Shown one piece after another: positions 45,941-54,726 of a stretch of DNA of 64,000 bases (position 1 is its first letter; each line of letters begins with the position of its first letter). Source of the DNA: Mucilaginibacter sp. (GTDB taxonomy: Bacteria > Bacteroidota > Bacteroidia > Sphingobacteriales > Sphingobacteriaceae); the NCBI GenBank assembly GCA_028287895.1, contig JAQBOV010000019.1, forward strand, positions 1 through 64,000. Direction: 5' to 3'. Under the pieces are notes generated by a model. That model searched no databases and was not told the origin of the DNA. It saw only the letters and a list, made by a program, of their open reading frames with translations. Both the position numbers and the translations under genes were made by a program.

Positions 45941-47191
45941 CTATATGCGGCGCTTCAGGGTGAGAATAACCTTGTCGAATTTATGATCATGGTAAACCTC
46001 AATCAATAGGTTGCGTTCATTTTTTGATTTAAGGATATTGTCAATTTGCTCAAGCGTCATATCGGCAACCGGCTTAAAATTAATGGCTGTAATTTCATCG
46101 TCTTTTTCCAGGCCTACTTCGTCAGCAGCAGAGCCGGGTTCAATCCGGCTGATGATGAGGTGTTTAAAGCCGTCTCCTGCTGCGTAATACTCTATGCCGC
46201 TCATGTCATGCTCAAAAGGCTCACCGAAGCTTGAATTCGGTTTAAGGTAAAGGGCATTATCATGATAATCGAATATCACCATAAACCTTTTGAGGATACC
46301 CACCCCAAGATTACCATCTCTGGGTATCGACAGGTTTTTTAGCATTTCTTCATCATAATCATTCGGAAACGAGGTAATAACTTTTTTTATTTTATATTTT
46401 CCCAGTTCTACTTCATCTATCCGGCTTAGAAACCCACTAATAGGGCCGGCTAATCCTACTCCTAAATTAGCAATAACAAATTTTTGAGGAAGGCCATTTT
46501 TTTTGATCATGTTTTCGAGCGAGACCGGATGCCCCGCTCCAAGGTCAATAACCAATTTGCACAACTGTTCGGTGCCATTAGGCAGCTTTATTCTAGCCTC
46601 AAGATAAGGTTTGTGACCTTCTATTGTTATTGGAATTCTTGCTCCCTTTTTAAACAAACGCGCATCCCGTGTCCGGTAAGCAGTTATCGTACTATCTGTA
46701 AAATTTAATTTTACGGCTATATTGTTAAAAAACTCATACCCTAACAATCCGTGTACCGGAATTCCGACAAAATTTGAGAGATTAAAGTGATCCGTTTTGA
46801 GAATAGCAGCTGCCACATCATAACTCGTTAATCCTGGTATATCAATTTTTAGCGGCGGGGTAACATAGGCCTCGAAGGCATCCCCTTCGCCAAGTCCCGC
46901 CATTTTTATAGTGCGCTTATTTTGAAGGTTTATGGAATCAACCAATTTAGGCTCGGTGATGATCATTAAGCCAACGCCTGTGTCTAAAATGAAATTGAAA
47001 GGCCCGCGGTCATTTATTTTTAACTGTATGATAACCAGGTTTCTTATCAGCTTAAAAGGTAACCTTACAGATTTCGATCCGCTATTTAAATCAAAATATT
47101 GCGCCTTTGCGGGTGTAAAGCTAAAGCACAGTAAATATATCAGACCCAGAACCGGTAGAAGCTTGTTTTTATGAGCTATTTTGAATAACAA
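45941..47191 (-). CDS. retropepsin-like aspartyl protease with PDZ domain
   Basis: A 416-residue exported protein; signal peptide ends TPAKAQ. Two aspartyl-protease-like halves are seen: ILDTGVGLMIIT with the catalytic DTG near residue 70, and a second with VIDLGAGHPVSL, where DLG replaces DTG. A C-terminal PDZ domain (about 320-410) includes GSAADEVGLEKDDEITAIN. Periplasmic proteolysis inferred. Confidence 0.87.
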   Translation of the reverse strand: MLFKIAHKNKLLPVLGLIYLLCFSFTPAKAQYFDLNSGSKSVRLPFKLIRNLVIIQLKINDRGPFNFILDTGVGLMIITEPKLVDSINLQNKRTIKMAGLGEGDAFEAYVTPPLKIDIPGLTSYDVAAAILKTDHFNLSNFVGIPVHGLLGYEFFNNIAVKLNFTDSTITAYRTRDARLFKKGARIPITIEGHKPYLEARIKLPNGTEQLCKLVIDLGAGHPVSLENMIKKNGLPQKFVIANLGVGLAGPISGFLSRIDEVELGKYKIKKVITSFPNDYDEEMLKNLSIPRDGNLGVGILKRFMVIFDYHDNALYLKPNSSFGEPFEHDMSGIEYYAAGDGFKHLIISRIEPGSAADEVGLEKDDEITAINFKPVADMTLEQIDNILKSKNERNLLIEVYHDHKFDKVILTLKRRI

Positions 47192-47249
47192 TTTGTTTAT
47201 AATTGGCTTATTAAATTTACAACAAAAAGTTTAGTTATAGAAAATTATT

Positions 47250-48575
47250 ATGATGAGAAGAGCGCTAATGATTTTGTGGCTCACAGGCGTATTCCTATTT
47301 CTGAGCAATGGTGCACATGCAGGAAAGATCAGAAAACGAAAGATCAGGAAGCTCTTTAAGCATTCGTTGATCGTTAAGGATCATTTTACAGGTTTTGCGT
47401 TGTATGATCTGGATGCGCAGAAAACAATATATGAGCTAAATGCCGACAAATATTTTACGCCGGCATCAAACACCAAGCTGTTTACATTTTATACCTGCCT
47501 TAAAATGCTTGGCGATTCCATCCCTGCTTTAAAATATATCATCCGCCATGATTCATTGATCTTCTGGGGAACCGGTGATCCCTCGTTTCTACACAGCGCC
47601 CTGAAAGGGGTAAACGGCTTTAATCTTTTGAAAAATTCGGATAAAAAACTATTTTTTTCATCCGGGCAGTATCAAAATGATTTTTATCGCACCGGATGGG
47701 CCTGGGATGATTATAACGATTATTACCAGGCCGAAATAACGGAACTGCCCATTGAAGATAATGTAGCAGTCTTGTTTGCTGATAAAAGTGGTGCACTACA
47801 GATCACGCCATCCGGGTTAAAAGAATATTTAAAGTGCGACAGTAGCTATAAGCCGGCATCATTTAAAGTACAGCGTGAATTTTTGAATAACAGCTTTATA
47901 TACCCGGCAATGCAAATTCCGGCAAATTACAGAAAGGAAATACCCTGGAAAACCAGTACGGCATTAACTTTGTCCCTATTACAGGATACATTAAAAAAAG
48001 AGATTGCTGAGATACATCTGCCCTTAAGCGACGATGTAAAAACTATTTTTGATGCCAATGCTGATACGGTTTACAAGCGTATGCTGCAGCCAAGTGACAA
48101 CTTTATTGCTGAACAGTTATTACTGGTGTGTTCGGCTGTAAAATTTAAAACGCTGAATGCCGACTCGGTGATTGCCTATTCAAAAGCGCATTATCTGAAT
48201 GATCTGCCTGACGTACCTCAATGGGTTGACGGCTCGGGGCTTTCCCGTTTTAATCTGTTTACCCCAAGAAGTATAGTTATGCTGCTGTGTAAAATCTCTG
48301 ATGAAATGAAGAATGATAACCTGCTGCACAGTTTGCTGCCCGCAGGCGGTGTCGCAGGGACGATAAAAAGCGCCTACAAAACAGATAATGGGCAGCCATT
48401 TGTTTGGGCTAAAACCGGTTCGTTATCTAATAACCACAACCAGAGCGGATATTTGATCACCCGTAAAGGCAAACGTTTGGCGTTTTCATTCATGAACAAT
48501 AATTTTACCAGGCCAGCGCGCCAGATACGCGATGAAATGGTGCGGATAATCACTTATATACACGATAATTTTTAA
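47250..48575 (+). CDS. dacB: D-alanyl-D-alanine carboxypeptidase (PBP4/DacB type)
   Basis: A 441-residue class C penicillin-binding protein with signal peptide. Catalytic Ser-x-x-Lys is SNTK (Ser73 and Lys76), SxN is PSDN, and KTG is AKTGSLSNN. It trims or cleaves peptidoglycan peptides in the periplasm. Its stop overlaps the convergent YihY gene by four bases. Confidence 0.9.
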   Translation: MMRRALMILWLTGVFLFLSNGAHAGKIRKRKIRKLFKHSLIVKDHFTGFALYDLDAQKTIYELNADKYFTPASNTKLFTFYTCLKMLGDSIPALKYIIRHDSLIFWGTGDPSFLHSALKGVNGFNLLKNSDKKLFFSSGQYQNDFYRTGWAWDDYNDYYQAEITELPIEDNVAVLFADKSGALQITPSGLKEYLKCDSSYKPASFKVQREFLNNSFIYPAMQIPANYRKEIPWKTSTALTLSLLQDTLKKEIAEIHLPLSDDVKTIFDANADTVYKRMLQPSDNFIAEQLLLVCSAVKFKTLNADSVIAYSKAHYLNDLPDVPQWVDGSGLSRFNLFTPRSIVMLLCKISDEMKNDNLLHSLLPAGGVAGTIKSAYKTDNGQPFVWAKTGSLSNNHNQSGYLITRKGKRLAFSFMNNNFTRPARQIRDEMVRIITYIHDNF

Positions 48576-49558
48576 CGATCTGGCTTTTTCATATCCTTTA
48601 AATTGCCTGCGATAGAAGGATTTTGGGCAGGCAGTTCATTCACCACTTTTTCAACTTCGGTTTGTTGTACATGTACTGCATATTCTGCCGGCTCAATATG
48701 GCAGCCCGTGGCTTCGGCGTAAACCTGTGTAAATTCTGCGCCGATAAATAATATGGCCGAGGAATAGTATATCCATATTAAAATAATAATAATAGATCCC
48801 GCCGCTCCATAGCCTGAGCCTTGCGCGGTATAATGTATATATTGCCCTATTAAATACTGTCCGATCATAAAAAGTATCGCCGTAAAAATTGACCCCATAC
48901 GCACCTCGCCCCATCTTATTTTCACATCAGGCAGAACTTTGAATATGATGCCAAAAAGCACCGCGATCACAACAAGGGTTATAACCAGATTGATAACGCT
49001 TAATACCAATACCGTCACACCGGGTAAGAAATGTGCCAGCCTTTCGCTTAAGGCGTTAATGGCGATATTTACCATCAGTGAAACAAGCAATAAAAAGCCC
49101 ATACTGATAATCAACGAGAATGACAGAAAGCGGTTTTGTATTAGCTTAACCCAGCCCCGTTTTGGCTTGGCCTTTACCCGCCAGATAATATTGATGGAAT
49201 CCTGTATCTCCACAAACATACTGCTTGCGCCTATCAAAAGAATAATTATACTTGTTATAAGCGCTACCCCTGTTTTGCCCGAAAATTGCAGATTTTTTAT
49301 GATCTCCTGTATTTGTACAGCAGCCTGGCTGCCTACATAACTTTTTATTTCGGGATATAAATTATTGTTAATAGCATCGCGTCCTAAAAACAGGCTGGTA
49401 AGGGAAATTATTAATATTAATAAAGGCGCGATAGAGAAAACGGTATAATATGCCAATGAGGCACTTAATTTTAATCCGTTATCATTTACGAAGCCTGTGA
49501 ATGTGGCCACTATAACTTTCCAAAACTCTTTAATAAATGCTTTGCTTAAAACCTTCAT
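48572..49558 (-). CDS. YihY/BrkB family membrane protein
   Basis: A 328-residue inner-membrane protein with about six hydrophobic segments. NDNGLKLSASLAYYTVFSIAPLLILII and LIWIYYSSAILFIGAEFTQVYA (in parts) are typical of the family once called RNase BN. Function unresolved in general. C-terminal 40 residues are polar. Confidence 0.9.
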   Translation of the reverse strand: MKVLSKAFIKEFWKVIVATFTGFVNDNGLKLSASLAYYTVFSIAPLLILIISLTSLFLGRDAINNNLYPEIKSYVGSQAAVQIQEIIKNLQFSGKTGVALITSIIILLIGASSMFVEIQDSINIIWRVKAKPKRGWVKLIQNRFLSFSLIISMGFLLLVSLMVNIAINALSERLAHFLPGVTVLVLSVINLVITLVVIAVLFGIIFKVLPDVKIRWGEVRMGSIFTAILFMIGQYLIGQYIHYTAQGSGYGAAGSIIIILIWIYYSSAILFIGAEFTQVYAEATGCHIEPAEYAVHVQQTEVEKVVNELPAQNPSIAGNLKDMKKPDR

Positions 49559-49909
49559 ATTAAGTTAATAAGCTCTTTTTGAACTTTTTGTTTACAAAAA
49601 AATGTAATTGCCTGCTTAATATACGGTCATCCGGCCGGATGGAACGGCTGAGTTTGCAATAAGGGAATATTGGTGGTTTTGCCGGTAGAATATACCGGAA
49701 TGAGGAGATTTTTGTTAAGAATATTTCATCAAAAATTTTGGGATTGAAATTTAAAACTCATAAGTTTACCGCTTAATATAACATAATTCTGGTAGCTGGA
49801 TTATTTTGAAATAGTCCTCAGCCAGGCAGGTGATATTACTAAACTTTTAATTGTTAAATTTTTTTTGGGGAAAGCCGTTCAGTTTAAAAGCTGAACGGCT
49901 TTAATCATT
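49559..49909. other. 351-base intergenic stretch with a terminator
   Basis: Holds the efflux operon terminator at its right end and presumably the YihY promoter at its left end. No ORF or RNA gene is recognised in the remainder, which is AT-rich. Confidence 0.5.
49871..49902. terminator. hairpin terminator after the emrB gene
   Basis: AAAGCCGTTCAG and CTGAACGGCTTT form a perfect 12-pair stem around an eight-base loop, a few bases after the emrB stop on the minus strand. The T run is short, so it may act as a weak or bidirectional terminator. Confidence 0.65.
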
Positions 49910-51460
49910 TTAATGCGCATCGGTTGGGATACTCACCTTGCCCTTTTTAAACGGCTGCAGGTACAGCAATGGGATCGAAAATAGCATTATCAATCCTGAT
50001 ATCAGGTAGGCATCATTGTAGGTCAGTAATAACGACTGGCGGATAACGGCTCCCTCGATTGCACTGTAGGCCATGTGGGTGGCATCAATAGCCGATTTTC
50101 CTTTGGCCATAAATGCCTGTTCCAAAAAATGCAGCCTTTGTGTAAAGGCATTATTATAGGGATTGATATTGGTAAGCAGATTATTCCTGTGTACTCCCTG
50201 GCGGATATGAATGATGGTCGTTAAAGCAGCAATACCAAATGAGCCGCCCAACTGCCGCATCATATTATTTAAACCTGTTCCCTGGCCCATCTCGGGTCCT
50301 TTTAAATCTGATATAGCCAGGGTCGTTAACGGTACGAACAATAAGGCCATCCCCACGCCCCTGATCAGCAACGGTATTAAAACATTAATCTCACCGGTTT
50401 CCAGGGTGGAGCCGCTTAGCATAAAAGTAAACACAAAGAATAAAAACATGCCTATGGTAGCCATAAACTGTGCCGGTATCCCCTTGTTAAGCATTTTACC
50501 TATAAAGGGCATCATCACAATGGTACATAATCCACCGGGGAATAACAGCTCACCTGTTTGCTGGGCAGTGAAACCGAGCAAATTCTGACAAAACACCGGG
50601 AAAACGAATACGGATCCATACAAACCAAAGCCCAATATAAATGATGTAAACATACCGACGGCAAAACTTCGGTGCCGCATAATGCTGAAATTCACAATTG
50701 GGAATTCGTAAGTCGTTTCACGCCAAATAAATAGCACGGTACCTAAAATAGCGGTGATGGTAAGAACAAGTATGTATGTTTTTGCGAACCAGTCCTCCGA
50801 TTCACCTTTTTCGAGTATGACCTGTAAACTGCCCACGGCAATTGCCAGCAAAGCTATGCCCCACCAGTCTATGGGCTTTCCTTTGGCTTCCTTCGGGGTT
50901 TTATGGATGAAAGTATAAGCACAGAAGGCCGCAATTGCGCCTACCGGAATATTTACATAAAATATCCATTGCCAGGTATAATGATCAGTGATATAGCCCC
51001 CTATAGTTGGACCTACGGTTGGACCCACCACAGCACCTAAACCAAATAAGGCAGTAGCCGTTCCGATTTGTTCACGGGGCCAGGTTTCTACCAATATGGC
51101 TTGCGAGGTTGATATCAGACCACCACCGGCAACGCCCTGTAATATACGGAACACCACCAATTCACTTAAACTATGTGCATTGCCACAAAGGAATGATGCG
51201 ATTGTGAATAATATAATAGAGCCCAGGAAATAATTTTTGCGGCCGAAGAAGCTGCCCAGCCATCCCGACATGGGTAATATAATTACGTTAGCTACCGCAT
51301 AGCCGGTTACTACCCAGGCTACATCCTCAAGGGTTGCGCCCAGGTTACCTTGTATTTGGGGTAACGAGACGTTCACAATTGTCGTGTCTATCAGCTCCAA
51401 TAGTGAGGCCGATATTACTGTTATGGTGATGATCCACTTTTTAAAACCTGTTTCGGCCAT
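49910..51460 (-). CDS. emrB: DHA2 family multidrug efflux permease (EmrB type)
   Basis: A 516-residue, 14-segment major facilitator pump. LELIDTTIVNVSLPQIQGNLGA and RILQGVAGGGLISTSQAIL (in parts) are typical of DHA2 drug exporters. With EmrA and TolC it spans both membranes. Four bases after emrA, last gene of the operon. Confidence 0.92.
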   Translation of the reverse strand: MAETGFKKWIITITVISASLLELIDTTIVNVSLPQIQGNLGATLEDVAWVVTGYAVANVIILPMSGWLGSFFGRKNYFLGSIILFTIASFLCGNAHSLSELVVFRILQGVAGGGLISTSQAILVETWPREQIGTATALFGLGAVVGPTVGPTIGGYITDHYTWQWIFYVNIPVGAIAAFCAYTFIHKTPKEAKGKPIDWWGIALLAIAVGSLQVILEKGESEDWFAKTYILVLTITAILGTVLFIWRETTYEFPIVNFSIMRHRSFAVGMFTSFILGFGLYGSVFVFPVFCQNLLGFTAQQTGELLFPGGLCTIVMMPFIGKMLNKGIPAQFMATIGMFLFFVFTFMLSGSTLETGEINVLIPLLIRGVGMALLFVPLTTLAISDLKGPEMGQGTGLNNMMRQLGGSFGIAALTTIIHIRQGVHRNNLLTNINPYNNAFTQRLHFLEQAFMAKGKSAIDATHMAYSAIEGAVIRQSLLLTYNDAYLISGLIMLFSIPLLYLQPFKKGKVSIPTDAH

Positions 51461-51464
51461 TGTT

Positions 51465-52514
51465 TTAGTCTTTATAGATTACAGAAACATTTACACTCAT
51501 ACCCGGACGCAATTTTGCCATTGTTTCTTTATCTGCATTGATCCTTATTTTTACAGGCACACGTTGTACCACCTTTACAAAGTTACCCGTGGCATTATCC
51601 GGGGGCAACAAAGAGAATTTAGCGCCTGTAGCGGGCGAAAAGTTGTAAACTTCACCCTTTAATTTCAGGTCGGGGTAAGCATCCACCTCAATATCCACCT
51701 TTTGTCCGTTCTTTAAGTTGGTCAGCTGTGTTTCCTTGAAATTTGCAGTGATATACAAACTGTTATCATTAACAATTGAAAACAAAGTTTGACCGGCTTG
51801 CACTAATTGTCCTATTTGAATATTCTTTTTAGAGGTAACGCCGCTTGCCGGTGCCAGAATAGTAGTATACGTTAACTGCAATTTGGCATAATCAACATCT
51901 GCCTGGCGCTGGGTAACGCCGACATCGGTCACTTTTAACTGGTTGCGGCTGGTACCAACCTGCTCCAGTGCAGCTTTATATTGATCCTGTGCTGCCCGAT
52001 AAGTAGCCTCGGCAACATCCCTGTCTGATTTTACCTGGTCAAATTGTTGCTGGGTAACAGATCCGTCTTTTACCAGGTTGGCGTAACGGGCATAATCCTT
52101 ATTTGCTTTTTCCATTTTTGCTGCTGCTGATTCTACTTCGGCGCGCGCACTTGAAGAATTGGCAGAAATAGCAATTATTTGCGATTGGCCAACCCCTACG
52201 CCGGCGCTTGCGCCTTTTTGTGCCGATAATGCCTGCTCCAATCTTACTTTATAGTCACGGTCGTCCAGTTTTACTAAAACCTGGCCCTTTACTACATGAC
52301 CATTCTCTTCAAAAAAGATGCTGTCAACATAGCCGCCAACGCGGGCAACTACCGGGCTTACATCGCCATCGACCTGAGCATCATCCGTATCAATATGTTT
52401 CCCGTAATAGATATATTCTTTTATCCCGAAAATGATACCGCCTATCAATATAATTCCAAGTACGATAGGTAATACCCTGTTGGGTTTCTTTTTTGGTTCT
52501 TGTTCTTGTGCCAT
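51465..52514 (-). CDS. emrA: HlyD/EmrA family membrane fusion protein
   Basis: A 349-residue periplasmic adaptor anchored by one N-terminal segment (about 14-32). The lipoyl-like halves are around YVDSIFFEENGHVVKGQVLVKLD and LAPASGVTSKKNIQIGQLVQAG, with an alpha hairpin between. It links EmrB to TolC. Confidence 0.92.
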   Translation of the reverse strand: MAQEQEPKKKPNRVLPIVLGIILIGGIIFGIKEYIYYGKHIDTDDAQVDGDVSPVVARVGGYVDSIFFEENGHVVKGQVLVKLDDRDYKVRLEQALSAQKGASAGVGVGQSQIIAISANSSSARAEVESAAAKMEKANKDYARYANLVKDGSVTQQQFDQVKSDRDVAEATYRAAQDQYKAALEQVGTSRNQLKVTDVGVTQRQADVDYAKLQLTYTTILAPASGVTSKKNIQIGQLVQAGQTLFSIVNDNSLYITANFKETQLTNLKNGQKVDIEVDAYPDLKLKGEVYNFSPATGAKFSLLPPDNATGNFVKVVQRVPVKIRINADKETMAKLRPGMSVNVSVIYKD

Positions 52515-52531
52515 TGTATGGTGTGTTTTTA

Positions 52532-53902
52532 TTATTTGTTAAGTTTTCCGGTTGATTTTAATAAGGTATAGTACGCAAGTCCTGCATCAGCTTTAGCCAG
52601 TTCCAGGTTAATCTGTGCCTGGTACAGCAGCGTTTCGGCATCGGCCCTGTCCGTGGCAGATGCTATATTGCTTTTATATTTTGATTCGAGTATTTTGTTG
52701 TTCTCACCGGCCTGGTCTATCGAAGTTTGCAGCAGCTTTATTTTATTTAATGCCACCATATAATTTTCATAACTTCTATTCACATCGTTGTGGATATTAT
52801 CTGCAGTGATACCCTGGTTGATCGTGACCTGGTCGCGCTGAATTTTTGCCTCAGCAATTTTGTTTTTGTTGGTCCACAGGGATGAGAAATTCCATCCAAA
52901 GGTTAAGCCTACTGTTAACGGGGTAATATAGTTACCTGACTTGGGCAACGGGTTGGCATTAACATCCACATAATAGCCGCCGGCGGAAGCCGAAAGTGTT
53001 GGAAGCTGGTTGGCCTGAATGCTTTTTATATTGGTTTGGGCAACCTTTGATTGTAATACCAATTGCTGCACTTCCTGGCGGTTCATCATCGCCGTATCAA
53101 TATAACTGCTCAGGGCGCCTACCTGGTGATCGGTTTCCCTTATCTGATCAATATTGATCTGTGTGGTTTCGGGCAAGCCCAGTAAAATGTCCAGACTATA
53201 ATTGATGATCTTGCGATTGCTTTCCAGGTCGATCTGATTTAGTTCAACATTTGCATGCTGCAACTGAAAGCGGAGCACATCATTTTTAGTTACCAGCCCC
53301 TGCTCGAAGAAACGCTGTGATTGATGTATCTGCTGATCGATAGAGCTCAGGTTTTGCTCCACCACTTTTTTGCTCTGTAATACTTTGTACAGGTTATAAA
53401 AAGAGCTGATCACGTCGTAAGTGATCTCATCCCTGTCCTTGTCAGCGTCCAAACGGGATACTTTGGTCAACAGGTCAGTGGATTGGCGTGCGTACTTATA
53501 TTTTCCGCCTGCAAATATGGCTTCGTTCAGCGACACAATGCCTAAGTAGGCATTAGCACTTTTTGGCAGATCAATGCTGCTTGGCCCAAATGCAAGTCGG
53601 TTGGCAGGTATTTCGGCACGGTTGTAAGCCAAACTGGCGTTACCGGTAGGCAATGCCTTGTCTTTAGCCTGGTTGTATTGTGAGACAGCCTGATCAATTT
53701 TTGATTGCGAAAGCTTCAATACCTTGCTGTTTTGAACGCCCAGCTTAATGGCTTCATCAAGGGTCAGGGTTCTTTCTTGTGCAAACGCGGATGAGCTGAA
53801 TATCAAACCGGTTACCATTACCCCAATTGCCAAGCGGTAAAAAGTTTGAACCATTTTTTTAAATGGGTTTGAGTTTAGGGATTTATTTATTTGTGTTATC
53901 AT
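52532..53902 (-). CDS. TolC family outer-membrane efflux protein
   Basis: A 456-residue outer-membrane channel. Signal peptide FYRLAIGVMVTGLIFSSSAFAQ, then paired OEP domains beginning RTLTLDEAIKLGVQNSKVLKLSQ (in parts). Its ATG at 53902 overlaps the end of the TetR gene by 20 bases; the ATG at 53854 is an alternative that would avoid the overlap. Confidence 0.92.
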   Translation of the reverse strand: MITQINKSLNSNPFKKMVQTFYRLAIGVMVTGLIFSSSAFAQERTLTLDEAIKLGVQNSKVLKLSQSKIDQAVSQYNQAKDKALPTGNASLAYNRAEIPANRLAFGPSSIDLPKSANAYLGIVSLNEAIFAGGKYKYARQSTDLLTKVSRLDADKDRDEITYDVISSFYNLYKVLQSKKVVEQNLSSIDQQIHQSQRFFEQGLVTKNDVLRFQLQHANVELNQIDLESNRKIINYSLDILLGLPETTQINIDQIRETDHQVGALSSYIDTAMMNRQEVQQLVLQSKVAQTNIKSIQANQLPTLSASAGGYYVDVNANPLPKSGNYITPLTVGLTFGWNFSSLWTNKNKIAEAKIQRDQVTINQGITADNIHNDVNRSYENYMVALNKIKLLQTSIDQAGENNKILESKYKSNIASATDRADAETLLYQAQINLELAKADAGLAYYTLLKSTGKLNK

Positions 53903-54533
53903 GTTCTTTCACTATGTAAGCTTTTAACAATTTTTTCAGGTAAGCTTCAATACGGGGTTTCAGCCTTTCTTCCAGCAATTTGTCATTTTGTATATCATAC
54001 CCCAGCATATTAGAGGTCAACTGGGGCGCATTGATAATAAAATTTTTCGTTCCATAAATCGTAGCGATCACCATTTCTATATCTATATCGTTGTTAAATT
54101 CTCCATTACCAATGCCATCCAGTAATATTTTACGTACTTCGGATACATTCTTCATTAATATTTCAGATATTTTGTCAGCAAGATCGCCTCTGCGTTGCAT
54201 AGACATTTCCTGGTATAGCATTTTCTGAAAACAGTTGTTATTGACGACCCGCTCCGTATACATTTCAACATACTTTTCTATCTTGTTCCATGCAGTCATG
54301 CTCTCATCATTACCAAGATTTTGCAACAAATTTTGGAATGAGGTGATCTTACGGTTAAAAACTGCCAGGAATAAACCCTCTTTTGAACCAAAATAATAGT
54401 TCAGCATAGCCATATTCACGCCTGCTTCACCCGAAATTGTCCGGGTGGAAGCGCCATCAAATCCGAGTTCTGAAAAAACTTTTTCAGCTACATCCAGGAT
54501 ATGGTCTTTCTTATCTATTTTATCTTTATCCAT
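53883..54533 (-). CDS. TetR/AcrR family repressor of the efflux operon
   Basis: A 216-residue regulator with the N-terminal helix-turn-helix (about 20-60) reading VFSELGFDGASTRTISGEAGVNMAMLNYYFGSKEGLF in parts. Start ATG 54533 is chosen; the upstream TTG at 54551 sits in the -7 box. First gene of tetR-tolC-emrA-emrB; it probably represses the operon by binding the palindrome beside its promoter. Ligand unknown. Confidence 0.9.
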   Translation of the reverse strand: MDKDKIDKKDHILDVAEKVFSELGFDGASTRTISGEAGVNMAMLNYYFGSKEGLFLAVFNRKITSFQNLLQNLGNDESMTAWNKIEKYVEMYTERVVNNNCFQKMLYQEMSMQRRGDLADKISEILMKNVSEVRKILLDGIGNGEFNNDIDIEMVIATIYGTKNFIINAPQLTSNMLGYDIQNDKLLEERLKPRIEAYLKKLLKAYIVKEHDNTNK

Positions 54534-54548
54534 TTCATTTTTCCGCCG

Positions 54549-54571
54549 CAAAATTAATCAATCGATTGATT
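54549..54571 (-). promoter_or_regulatory. promoter and operator of the efflux operon
   Basis: The minus strand has the -7 box TAATTTTG (54549-54556). It abuts AATCAATCGATTGATT (54556-54571), a perfect 16-base palindrome lying where the -7 to -33 spacer should be. Repressor bound there would block polymerase. Confidence 0.7.
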
Positions 54572-54629
54572 GTATTGAAATGTTTTTTGTTATTATAATG
54601 TAATCATTTGATTACCAAAATGTAATTCT

Positions 54630-54645
54630 AATCAAACGACCGATT
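54630..54645. promoter_or_regulatory. second, degenerate copy of the TetR operator
   Basis: AATCAAACGACCGATT differs from the perfect palindrome at 54556 in three of sixteen bases. Its centre is 74 bases away. It may let the same repressor reach the divergent PIG-L gene. Confidence 0.4.
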
Positions 54646-54726
54646 ATTTGTAAAATATTTGATGTAACAGTTTTGTTTTACATTTGATGTATTAAAAACG
54701 GCTGCCTATCTTCACTCTTTTACAAT

